64,000 nt of DNA from Vulcanisaeta souniana JCM 11219 (GTDB lineage: Archaea; Thermoproteota; Thermoprotei; Thermoproteales; Thermocladiaceae): assembly GCF_026000775.1 (NCBI RefSeq), contig NZ_AP026830.1, positions 310,001 to 374,000 of the forward strand. Direction: 5' to 3'. The notes beneath the pieces were generated by a model that was given only the letters and a program-made list of their open reading frames with translations, was not told the DNA's origin and searched no databases. Within the stretch, counting starts at the first letter, position 1; each line of letters begins with the position of its first letter. Positions 8,834 to 16,893 of the stretch are shown one piece after another. Made by a program: the position numbers and the translations under genes.

Positions 8834-10240
8834 ATGAGTTGGAGCCTGTTGGATGCATTGAGGAACAAACCGGATGTTGTTAGGGATTCGATTAGGAAGA
8901 GGAGGATGGATGTGGGTGTTGTTGATAAATTTATTGAGTTGGATAGTAAGTGGAGGGGCCTTAAGGCAGAGATTGATGAGTTGAGGCATAGGCATAACGT
9001 AATTACTAAGGAGGTCAGTAAGCTGGGCGGTGCTGAGAGGGACGCTAAGATTAGGGAAGCTAAGGAGTTATTGGGTGAGATACAGAAAAAGGAGGAGGAA
9101 TTGAACGCCCTTGAGAAGGAAAGAGAGAGGGTGCTTAGGTCAATACCTAATTTGGTGCATGATAGCGTGCCGTACAATTGCCCTGAAGGTGTTGATTCAA
9201 TGCCCGTTAGGTTTTATGGGACACCTAGGGTTTGGGTTGGTTATCTAAGGGACTTTAAGGAGCAAACGGAGCACTTTGGTTTTAATGTGCCGTATGAGAC
9301 CATTGATTGGAGACCCATTGGGCACGCCGACATGCTTGAGGTTGTGCTTGGCATGGGAGATACGCTCAAGGCCGGCGAGGTCGCTGGGTCTAGGTTTTAT
9401 TACCTATTTGATGACCTAGTAATGCTTGATATAGCGCTGTTGTCCTATGCCATTGATCAAATGACCAAGAAGGGCTTCAAGCTGGTGCTTCCGCCGTACA
9501 TGCTAAAGTACGAGGTACTCTCTGACATCTTAGATATGGATACATTCAAGGACATGGTCTATAAGGTAGAAAATGAGGACTTATACCTAATAGGCACTGC
9601 TGAGCATCCAATAGCCGCTTACTTAAGGCACACGGAGCTGCTTGAGGATCAATTACCCCTGCTTTTTGTTGGCGTGTCACCAAGCTTCAGGAGAGAGGCC
9701 AGTGCAGGTAATAGGGACATGAAGGGAATATTTAGGGTTCATCAATTCCACAAGGTTGAGCAATTCGTTTTTTCATTGCCTGAGGAGAGTTGGAAATGGC
9801 ATGAGGAATTAATAAGAAACGCGGAGGAGTTGTGGCAGGGACTTGGTCTGCCTCATAGGGTCGTGCTACTTTGCGCGCATGACATGGGTAGGTGCGCCGC
9901 CAAGCAGTATGACCTTGAAGTTTGGATGCCAGCCCAGGGTAAGTATAGGGAAATGGTATCATGCAGTAATTGCACAGACTGGCAATCAGCAAAGCTTAGT
10001 ATTAGGGTCCTTAGGAAAGACATGCGTAGAGAGTTTGTTCATACACTGAACTCCACGGCCATAGCGAGCACTAGGGCCATAACGGCGATACTCGAGAATT
10101 ACCAGGAACCAGATGGAACAGTGGTAATACCCAAGGCTTTAAGGAAATACCTGGAGATCTTCAGCAAGGGGCCAACTGACGTTATTCACCCAAGGAAGAA
10201 GGTAAGGAGGAATGACAAAGGGGACCCTATAATCGAGTAA
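8834..10240 (+). CDS. serS: Seryl-tRNA synthetase
   Basis: A class II aminoacyl-tRNA synthetase of about 468 residues. Residues ~5-110 form the long antiparallel coiled-coil arm that grips tRNA(Ser). Motif 2 is seen in SPSFRREASAGNRD and motif 3 in STRAITAILENYQ. The start MSWSLLDALRN is chosen because archaeal relatives begin this way and because of the TATA position; ATG 8822 would add four residues. It ends two bases before the convergent TrmB-like gene. Confidence 0.95.
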   Translation: MSWSLLDALRNKPDVVRDSIRKRRMDVGVVDKFIELDSKWRGLKAEIDELRHRHNVITKEVSKLGGAERDAKIREAKELLGEIQKKEEELNALEKERERVLRSIPNLVHDSVPYNCPEGVDSMPVRFYGTPRVWVGYLRDFKEQTEHFGFNVPYETIDWRPIGHADMLEVVLGMGDTLKAGEVAGSRFYYLFDDLVMLDIALLSYAIDQMTKKGFKLVLPPYMLKYEVLSDILDMDTFKDMVYKVENEDLYLIGTAEHPIAAYLRHTELLEDQLPLLFVGVSPSFRREASAGNRDMKGIFRVHQFHKVEQFVFSLPEESWKWHEELIRNAEELWQGLGLPHRVVLLCAHDMGRCAAKQYDLEVWMPAQGKYREMVSCSNCTDWQSAKLSIRVLRKDMRREFVHTLNSTAIASTRAITAILENYQEPDGTVVIPKALRKYLEIFSKGPTDVIHPRKKVRRNDKGDPIIE

Positions 10241-10242
10241 TC

Positions 10243-10992
10243 TTAACGCTGAATTACCTCTGATCCATTCCATAGGTAATTGAAGTATGTCTTGGCTATA
10301 TCAATTATGTAATCCTGCCTTGAGTATAGACTTATATAGTCAGTACTATGTTTAATCACGAGAACTATGCCGCCGATGCCCACGAAGCCGCCGCCAAACA
10401 GTTTATCCCTAACCCTAATGTGTATTCGTGGTGGTAGGTCCTTAACGTAATCCACAAGGTCCTGAGAAACCAATAGCCTTGTCTCGTTATTACGCGATAT
10501 TTCCTCGACCATGGACAATACCCTATGATCGAGTAGTTCTGTGTATGGTGTCGCAATGTCGAGGTTTCCATACCCCATTGACTTCATTATTAACTCCTTG
10601 GTGCTATCGAGGCCCCTAACCACGTAAAGCAACTCGCTTTGGGCGGTTACCCTACCCCTATAGGCTGATTCGTACATTAATTGGAGTGAGTCTATTAATG
10701 GTTTTATTGAGTTTACATAGTCAGAGAACTTCTGTACCAATCTGTTGAATATGTCCGTCGGGGATACGGCATAAAATAACTCAGGCCTCTTCTTATCGTC
10801 AATTTCAACATAACCCAGCCTATATAACTTGTGGAGGACCGAGTAAACCTTTGATGACGGGATATTAGCCTTTATTGCTGCATCCCTTGCAGTTAATGGA
10901 CCATTCTCCACAAGCGCTATGTATGCCTTTATGTCATAACTAGTCAACCCAATAAGCCTAGCAAGTTCTTGAAGTCTTTTCTCGATGCTCAT
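10243..10992 (-). CDS. TrmB-like transcription regulator
   Basis: A 249-residue protein with an N-terminal TrmB-type winged helix (LTSYDIKAYIALVENGPLTARDAA ... KVYSVLHKLYRLGYVEI), a coiled linker (~85-115), and a C-terminal alpha/beta effector region that may be a degenerate sugar- or ligand-binding domain. TrmB relatives often regulate sugar or lipid metabolism. It is divergent from the tetraether synthase candidate with only 67 bases between, so it may control that gene, itself, or both. The ligand is unknown. Confidence 0.75.
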   Translation of the reverse strand: MSIEKRLQELARLIGLTSYDIKAYIALVENGPLTARDAAIKANIPSSKVYSVLHKLYRLGYVEIDDKKRPELFYAVSPTDIFNRLVQKFSDYVNSIKPLIDSLQLMYESAYRGRVTAQSELLYVVRGLDSTKELIMKSMGYGNLDIATPYTELLDHRVLSMVEEISRNNETRLLVSQDLVDYVKDLPPRIHIRVRDKLFGGGFVGIGGIVLVIKHSTDYISLYSRQDYIIDIAKTYFNYLWNGSEVIQR

Positions 10993-11059
10993 ACTAAAAC
11001 ACTTCTGAGAGTATTAGTTGGTGACAAAGCTTTTAAATAATTAACCCTCAATTATCGTA
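10993..11059. promoter_or_regulatory. Divergent promoter region, TrmB-like regulator / radical SAM gene
   Basis: On the + strand the TATA element CTTTTAAATAATT (11030-11042) is centred ~24 bases before the ATG at 11060, predicting a leaderless mRNA. An operator for the divergent regulator would be expected here. Confidence 0.55.
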
Positions 11060-12778
11060 ATGGTCCAGGTAGTATCCGCGAAGACGGAAATTGTTGAGGC
11101 ACAAAAAACAAGAAAACCACTTGTGGAGTTAAGCAGGTTCAGATTACCTAAGCACTATAGGAATGCCCTAGAGAATGAGAGACTTCAGCAAATGTGGAAG
11201 AGGCAGTTCGGTTTGCCGGATCATGTGAGGGTCATTAAGGTGTCGGTGTCCGTATGCCCCGTCTGCAGTAGGCAGATACCAATGGCTGTTTATGAGGAGG
11301 ATGGAGCAATATGGCTGAAGAAGACCTGCCCAGAACATGGAACCTTCAGGGACCTATACTGGGGCGATGCGGAGCTCTACTACTACTTCCTCCAGTGGGA
11401 CGCCCCTGAGTACATTGGTAAGGGCACGGCAAACCCAAACACAGACCTCAACTACTACCTAGCGGCAGGTAGTTGCCCGCAGGGATGCGGCCTGTGTCCA
11501 GTTCACAAGACAAATACCATACTCGCAATAATTGATGTAACAAATAGGTGCAACATGAAATGCCCCGTGTGCTTCGCCAACGCCTACGCAGCTGGTTACG
11601 TATACGAACCAACACTCGAGCAGATCGAGTACATGCTCAGGACCCTTAGGGCTCAGAAGCCCTGGGCGCCAAATGCTATTCAATTTAGCGGTGGCGAACC
11701 AACACTTAGGAATGACTTACCGGAGATCATTAGAATGGCCAAGACCCTCGGCTTTGACCACATCGAGGTCAATACCAATGGCATAAGGATCGCTAATGAT
11801 ATTGATTATTACAGGAAACTATTAGATGCGGGTATATCAACGATATACCTACAATTCGACACAATAGATCCGAATAATCAGGGTGTTTGGAGACATAGGC
11901 TATATGATCCAAAGGCGTATGCGGCTGTTAAGAAGAAGGTTATTGAGAATGCCAGGAAGCTTGGCCATAGGTCCGTAGTTCTTGTGGTTACAATGGCTAA
12001 GAACTATAACGATAGAGACATGGATAAGATAATAGATTTCGCAATTGAAAATAGGGACGTCGTTAGGTGGATTAACATACAGCCCGTGGCCTTCGCAGGT
12101 AGAGCCAAGGAGTATAGCCCTGAGGAAATTAGGCAATTCAGGATAACAATACCTGATGTAATTAATGGCATTGAGGAACAGACCAGCGGTAAAATAAGTA
12201 AGTGGGATTGGAGACCAGTTAATTGGCCGGTGGCTATTGGAAAACTCGTTGAGGCATTGACGGGCAGTCCTAAGCCAATATTCGGCAATAACCCTGTCTG
12301 TGGAGCGTCAACGTTTATTTATTATGACCAAGACACTAAGGATATACTTCCAATAACGAAGATTATTGATGTCGATGGCTTCGAGAAGACGGTCTGGGAC
12401 ATACATAGTAAGGCCGTTAAAGGAGGTGTTTGGAGAGGCATTGCTACCGTTGAGACCCTTAAGTTGCTTAGGTACGTTAAGCACAAGGGCTTCAGGAATA
12501 TACTTGCGAACTTCCTAACTAGGAAGGACTATGAATCACTAGGCCAGATAATGTTTAACGTTATTGGACTTGGAATAATGCACTTCATGGACACATTTAA
12601 TTTCGATGTACAGAGGGTCCAAAGGTGTGATATCCACTATGCAGCGCCAGATGGTAGGATAATACCCTTCTGTACAATGAATAACTTCCATAGGGATAAG
12701 GTTGAGCACAGCTTTAAGATGGAAGTGAAGGATTGGCTGAAGATAAAGCTTGCTAGGAATACAGCGGTCTATATATGA
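11060..12778 (+). CDS. tes: Radical SAM protein, candidate tetraether lipid synthase (Tes, MJ0619-like)
   Basis: A 572-residue radical SAM enzyme. The SAM-cluster motif CNMKCPVC has cysteines at 164, 168 and 171. The N-terminal region has CPVC (66-69), KTCPEHG (Cys 90) and CPQGCGLC (139, 143, 146), and further cysteines are in NPVCGAS, RCDIHYAAPDG and PFCTM near the end, enough for extra clusters or a rubredoxin-like iron. This layout and motifs such as IQFSGGEPTLR and EVNTNGIR match the archaeal Tes family, which joins two archaeol chains by C-C bonds to form tetraether membrane lipids. There is no B12-binding domain, which argues against the GDGT ring synthases. The assignment is by motif and layout, not by database search. 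Confidence 0.75.
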   Translation: MVQVVSAKTEIVEAQKTRKPLVELSRFRLPKHYRNALENERLQQMWKRQFGLPDHVRVIKVSVSVCPVCSRQIPMAVYEEDGAIWLKKTCPEHGTFRDLYWGDAELYYYFLQWDAPEYIGKGTANPNTDLNYYLAAGSCPQGCGLCPVHKTNTILAIIDVTNRCNMKCPVCFANAYAAGYVYEPTLEQIEYMLRTLRAQKPWAPNAIQFSGGEPTLRNDLPEIIRMAKTLGFDHIEVNTNGIRIANDIDYYRKLLDAGISTIYLQFDTIDPNNQGVWRHRLYDPKAYAAVKKKVIENARKLGHRSVVLVVTMAKNYNDRDMDKIIDFAIENRDVVRWINIQPVAFAGRAKEYSPEEIRQFRITIPDVINGIEEQTSGKISKWDWRPVNWPVAIGKLVEALTGSPKPIFGNNPVCGASTFIYYDQDTKDILPITKIIDVDGFEKTVWDIHSKAVKGGVWRGIATVETLKLLRYVKHKGFRNILANFLTRKDYESLGQIMFNVIGLGIMHFMDTFNFDVQRVQRCDIHYAAPDGRIIPFCTMNNFHRDKVEHSFKMEVKDWLKIKLARNTAVYI

Positions 12779-12848
12779 AATTACCTATCGTATTTATTTA
12801 CCCTACTTCTAAGTAATTATTAATAAGGACTTTTGCAGCACAAATGAT

Positions 12849-14009
12849 GTGAAATCCAAGGGAAGACTTATCTTGGATTCAATAATAAATTCAAGCGATA
12901 ATTTATTAATAATCACACCGCCATTTATTAATTCACTGCTGGCGTCAATAATAATATTAATTGAGCGATTTAGAAGAAATCTACTAACGCACGTAACGCT
13001 ATTGACACTTGAGTCATTAAATGATTTAAGGGACGTGGCGGGTAGGTATAATTCAATTCTATTTGTCGAGCCACCATCAATCATGAGACTTAGTGAAATC
13101 ACGAATTCATTCAATGGCAAGAGATTATTTATAATAGGTAAGGAGGATGCGGAGTGGGTTAATGCAGATACCTACCTTGAGTATTCAGTTTCCATGCCGC
13201 AGTTAATATGGCAATTACTGAACAATGAGTTAGGGCAGGATTCACTTAGATTCTTAGAGGCGGCAATAATCTATGAGCTAATGATAGTCCCCAATTACGA
13301 CATATCATCATTTAATGGCTGGTCGGTCACAGAACCCATTAACTTCCCTGCATTACCAGGTATACTTAGGCTACCATTGAGTGCATCTCTCTCACGCGCC
13401 CTTTCGCCAATAATACCGGGAATTACAGGTAATGAGACTGAGGCTAGAAATCTTGTGAAGGTCATTACCAAGAAGGCGAATGCAACATACAGGGAACTTG
13501 GTGAGGATGAGGTAATGACTTTACTAAAGTATATAGGTGATTTCATGCTTAGGGCAGGTTTTAGGGGTGATTACCTCGATAAGCTAATACTCATGCAAAG
13601 AAAGTGGAGTGATACGGATGTTGATGTTTTAGAGTCAATACTGGCAATAGAGGCTCAGTTGTCACTTTGGGAGTATATAAATGGAATAATGAGTCCGGTA
13701 CTTAACCCACAAAGCGTTGGGGATACCGATAATGTGGTTGCTAAATACGTATCTGTGATTGGTGAATACCTAGGTCAGTTGGGCAAGGCTAATGACATTG
13801 TCTTAAGGCAGGGATATCAATCATTAACCCTAGTGGACAGACTATGTTCAATAATGAACTTCTATACAGAAAGCCATAACCAGTCATTCGCAATAGAAGG
13901 CAGTCCACTAAAGATAATGTGCATATTCAGTAATGAGGAGGTTGGCGATGCAGAGTTAGTGTTTAAACGCACTGGCTACTCAATGGCCGTAAGGGGACTA
14001 AGGCAATGA
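12849..14009 (+). CDS. Degenerate RecJ/Cdc45-like protein (archaeal Cdc45 candidate)
   Basis: A 386-residue protein from GTG 12849 that resembles no family strongly. The N-terminal ~100 residues look like an alpha/beta sheet fold as in DHH phosphoesterases, but the DHH and other metal-binding acidic motifs are not visible. The main evidence is gene order: it overlaps pcc1 by four bases, and rps3Ae follows, which is the archaeal neighbourhood of RecJ/Cdc45 homologues. Crenarchaeal Cdc45 proteins are catalytically dead and join GINS and MCM in the replicative helicase. If right, this is a strongly diverged subunit of that complex. A structure prediction would settle it. Confidence 0.55.
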   Translation: MKSKGRLILDSIINSSDNLLIITPPFINSLLASIIILIERFRRNLLTHVTLLTLESLNDLRDVAGRYNSILFVEPPSIMRLSEITNSFNGKRLFIIGKEDAEWVNADTYLEYSVSMPQLIWQLLNNELGQDSLRFLEAAIIYELMIVPNYDISSFNGWSVTEPINFPALPGILRLPLSASLSRALSPIIPGITGNETEARNLVKVITKKANATYRELGEDEVMTLLKYIGDFMLRAGFRGDYLDKLILMQRKWSDTDVDVLESILAIEAQLSLWEYINGIMSPVLNPQSVGDTDNVVAKYVSVIGEYLGQLGKANDIVLRQGYQSLTLVDRLCSIMNFYTESHNQSFAIEGSPLKIMCIFSNEEVGDAELVFKRTGYSMAVRGLRQ

Positions 14010-14263
14010 GGGTTAAGGGAAAGGTTACCCTAAGCATTACGATGAAGACGTTCGAGGATTGCCAAGCAGCCCTCCTTTCACTATTGCCTGATGAAAGGGA
14101 TTTACCACCAGGCCTGTCATCAAGCATTAAATGCATTGGAAACCAGTTAATATATGAACTAAATTATGATATTGATAGTGAGAAGTTATTAAGTATTTAT
14201 AATACAGTTGATGATTTCATTAGGAACCTAAGGATACTCATGGATTCCCTCAATACCCCATGA
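14006..14263 (+). CDS. pcc1: KEOPS complex subunit Pcc1
   Basis: An 85-residue protein of the CTAG/Pcc1 family: an N-terminal beta strand, a helix with FEDCQAALLSLLPDE, two strands, and a C-terminal helix with VDDFIRNLRILMDSL. Pcc1 dimerises and binds Kae1 in the KEOPS complex that makes t6A on tRNAs. It overlaps the Cdc45-like gene (ATGA). Another KEOPS subunit, Bud32, lies at 20.0-20.7 kb. Confidence 0.8.
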   Translation: MRVKGKVTLSITMKTFEDCQAALLSLLPDERDLPPGLSSSIKCIGNQLIYELNYDIDSEKLLSIYNTVDDFIRNLRILMDSLNTP

Positions 14264-14267
14264 AGGT

Positions 14268-14280
14268 AAAAATATAAAAA
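14268..14280 (+). promoter_or_regulatory. TATA box of rps3Ae
   Basis: AAAAATATAAAAA lies in the short gap after pcc1. Its centre at ~14275 predicts transcription from ~14301, downstream of the TTG at 14288 but just before the GTG at 14309. Confidence 0.55.
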
Positions 14281-14308
14281 GGGTTTTTTGATTATCGATA
14301 AGACCACC

Positions 14309-14980
14309 GTGTCAGCGCAAAAGCAGGCCAAGACAGGTAAGTGGATGATAAAGAAATGGTTTACCATTTACGCCCCTACACTATTTAATGGGGTGGAGAT
14401 TGGCGAGGTTCCCGCCAATGAACCCAACGATATCATTGGAAGGACGATAGAAATAACGTTATTCGACATAACCAAGGACCTTAGCCACCTACACATTAAG
14501 CTTAGGTTCCAAATAGACAGGGTAGAGGGCGATAGGGCATACACTAGGTTCAAGGGTATGGAGCTAACAAGGGACTACATTAAGAGCCTAATTAGGAGAG
14601 GATCAAGCCTTATACAATTGATCCAGGACATAAATACCACAGACAATGCTGTTCTAAGGGTCACAATACTGGCAATGACACCAACTAGGTGCAAATCAAG
14701 CCAAAAGAGGGCCATTAGGAAGGAGTTTATAAAAGCGTTAATGGATGCATCGGGTAAGGTTGACTTTAATGGTTTCGTAAAGGCCGCGGTGTATGGTGAT
14801 ATTAGTAATCAATTATTCGCCGTCGGTAAAAAGATATACCCGCTAAGAAAGGTCGAGGTTTATAAGATAAAGGTCTTAAGATACCCAACTGGCGGCGGCG
14901 AGACAAAGCCTACTGAGGAGGTAAAGATTACTGAGGCGGCGGCCGCTCAGCCTTCATCTTCGCTTTCATCGTCCTCCTGA
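14309..14980 (+). CDS. rps3ae: 30S ribosomal protein S3Ae (eS1)
   Basis: A ribosomal protein eS1 of about 223 residues. Recognisable parts are the start MSAQKQAKTGKW, KKWFTIYAPTLFNG, GRTIEITLFDITKD, HLHIKLRFQ and the basic C-terminal half with FIKALMDASGKVDFN. An upstream TTG at 14288 keeps the frame open, but the GTG at 14309 fits the TATA box and the usual family start. The last ~35 residues (Pro/Thr/Glu, then poly-Ser) are encoded in DNA that overlaps the convergent KH-protein gene by 34 bases. Confidence 0.92.
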   Translation: MSAQKQAKTGKWMIKKWFTIYAPTLFNGVEIGEVPANEPNDIIGRTIEITLFDITKDLSHLHIKLRFQIDRVEGDRAYTRFKGMELTRDYIKSLIRRGSSLIQLIQDINTTDNAVLRVTILAMTPTRCKSSQKRAIRKEFIKALMDASGKVDFNGFVKAAVYGDISNQLFAVGKKIYPLRKVEVYKIKVLRYPTGGGETKPTEEVKITEAAAAQPSSSLSSSS

Positions 14981-15549
14981 TAAGACCTACTTAGTCTTTC
15001 CATCAATTCTCTGTACTTATTTTCTCTTCTCCAGTTTTGTATCCACTTGTAAACAGTGGCGTGTTGTCTGCCTCGGATAAGCATCTCTAGGGCCTCCCTT
15101 GCGATTTTCACGTTCTCGTAAAAGCCAAGTATTGCAATATACTTATCGCCGATTACAATGTTTGTATCCGTTAACTCCTGGAGAACCCTTTTGGCTCTTC
15201 CATCTTCCCCAATTATCCTAGCCTTAACCCTATTTACATGGTTGGCTTTATCCTTATCCACATAATCCCTCAGGTCTATGATCTCAAGCGTATAGTCATC
15301 ACTTCTTAGATTCTGGGCGTCATTATAATCAAAGCCATATGATATTGCCTCAATTATGTTCTTTGCTTTCATTAATTGATCGAAATTCGTATTGTCGCCT
15401 GGCACTATTGTAACTTCGCCCTTGTCGCTGTCGATAATTAGCCTAACGCCGAATTCCTCCTCAATAAGCCTTGCGGCGTCGCTTATTGCCTTTAGTCGAT
15501 TTTTCTCAATTGTAATCCTAAAACCACCCTTCATGTAATCGCTTATCAT
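14947..15549 (-). CDS. KH-domain RNA-binding protein (archaeal Dim2/Pno1/Krr1-like)
   Basis: A 200-residue protein with two KH-like units. The first (~10-75) carries a weak GxxG region. The second has VKARIIGEDGRAKRVLQELT, a classical GxxG loop, then IVIGDKYIAILGF. The GRQHATVYKWI segment and acidic tail are typical of archaeal Dim2/Pno1 homologues that take part in 16S rRNA maturation and bind translation factor aIF2. It is convergent with and overlaps rps3Ae. Confidence 0.85.
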   Translation of the reverse strand: MISDYMKGGFRITIEKNRLKAISDAARLIEEEFGVRLIIDSDKGEVTIVPGDNTNFDQLMKAKNIIEAISYGFDYNDAQNLRSDDYTLEIIDLRDYVDKDKANHVNRVKARIIGEDGRAKRVLQELTDTNIVIGDKYIAILGFYENVKIAREALEMLIRGRQHATVYKWIQNWRRENKYRELMERLSRSYQEDDESEDEG

Positions 15550-15646
15550 GTTCCCATTAACACGCGATTTTTCGGTTTAAAAAACTTGATTTCGTTGTGG
15601 ATTTATTAATTATTTATAATTATAATTATTACTATGGTAAGAAAAT

Positions 15647-15656
15647 CTTAAATATA
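15647..15656 (+). promoter_or_regulatory. TATA box of pgk-gap
   Basis: CTTAAATATA is centred 27 bases before the pgk ATG at 15679, predicting a leaderless pgk-gap transcript. Confidence 0.6.
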
Positions 15657-15678
15657 CAACCAGATAGAGCTGAGTGAT

Positions 15679-16890
15679 ATGAGTTTACCCGGTTTACTCA
15701 GTCCACTCCCAACAATAAACATGTGCGGCAAAGGCAGGGTCCTGGTCAGGGTCGACATGAACGTCCCAATAGACAAAAACAGTGGTGAAATACTTGATGA
15801 GTACAGGATTGAAGCTCACTCAAGAACCATAAGGTACCTAGTGGACTCCGGCCTACCTGTTGTTGTGGTGACTCACCAGGGAAGACCAGGCGATGCTGAA
15901 TTCGTGTCCCTCGAGAAACATTCACAGGCATTAAGCAAGTATCTCGGCATGGATGTTCACTTCATTGATGATGTAATGGGCCCCAGGGCACGTGAAGAAA
16001 TAAGCAAATTAGGACCTGGTGAGGTGCTTATGTTGGACAACCTAAGGTTCGTTAGTGAGGAGATTATTGAAGGCGAACCCCAGAAGCTTGCAGGTACTTA
16101 CCTAGTTACGAGATTGGCACCATTATTCAACCACTTCATTCTCGATGCCTTTGCCACAGCTCACAGATCACAACCAAGCATTGTTGGTTTTCCCTATGTA
16201 CTACCGAGTTGCATGGGGCTCGTTATGGAAAGTGAAGTTAATGCATTAAGTAAGGTATTGGACGCCAGAGGCGTCTCAACCGTGTTAATAGCCGGTGGCG
16301 CAAAGGTACCTGAGACCGTGAAGACAGTAAAGGTACTTCTAAGCAAGAGGATAATTGGCAAGGTATTACTTGGTGGTTTGGTTGGTCAGTTATTTCTGGC
16401 CTTGGGCCACGGCAATAATAAATTAATGGGTAATGTTAAGGTTGGCCAGGAAACCATTAACGACGTGTTGGAGATAATGAAGACCTTCAGCGATAGCATA
16501 GTGTTACCCGTAGATGCCGTTCAGTCTGATGATAAGGTCGTTGAGCCGGGTAACGCCCAGTCAATGCTAGACGTAGGCCCAGCTACTATTGAATTATTCA
16601 ATAAGCACATAATGTCCGCTGATGTTGCAATAATGACGGGACCACTCGGCTTAGTAGAGGTGGAGAAGTACTCAAGGGGTACCAGGGAGGTCTTGAGGTC
16701 TATGGTGGACAATGCGCAGTTCACTGTTATTGGCGGTGGCCACACAATAATGTCGGCCAGGAAATTTGGATTGATAAACAGGATAAGTCACGTGTCCACT
16801 GGTGGTAGGGCATTTATTCAATTTCTAGCAGACCCGTACTTACCCGGTATTAAGGCGCTTGAGTTATCAAGGTCAAGGTTTTGGGTGTGA
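15679..16890 (+). CDS. pgk: Phosphoglycerate kinase
   Basis: A 403-residue enzyme that interconverts 1,3-bisphosphoglycerate and 3-phosphoglycerate with ADP/ATP. Seen are RVDMNVPID at the substrate site, THQGRPGD, LDNLRFVSEE, DAFATAHR, AGGAKVPETVKTV and the C-terminal GGGHT nucleotide loop. Its length is normal for archaea. It forms an operon with gap three bases downstream, as usual in crenarchaea, serving gluconeogenesis and glycolysis. Confidence 0.95.
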   Translation: MSLPGLLSPLPTINMCGKGRVLVRVDMNVPIDKNSGEILDEYRIEAHSRTIRYLVDSGLPVVVVTHQGRPGDAEFVSLEKHSQALSKYLGMDVHFIDDVMGPRAREEISKLGPGEVLMLDNLRFVSEEIIEGEPQKLAGTYLVTRLAPLFNHFILDAFATAHRSQPSIVGFPYVLPSCMGLVMESEVNALSKVLDARGVSTVLIAGGAKVPETVKTVKVLLSKRIIGKVLLGGLVGQLFLALGHGNNKLMGNVKVGQETINDVLEIMKTFSDSIVLPVDAVQSDDKVVEPGNAQSMLDVGPATIELFNKHIMSADVAIMTGPLGLVEVEKYSRGTREVLRSMVDNAQFTVIGGGHTIMSARKFGLINRISHVSTGGRAFIQFLADPYLPGIKALELSRSRFWV

Positions 16891-16893
16891 GTC

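Noticed and set aside
11060-12778. GDGT ring synthase (GrsA/GrsB) identity for the radical SAM gene
   Set aside because: There is no N-terminal B12-binding domain; the cysteine-rich N-terminus fits Tes better.
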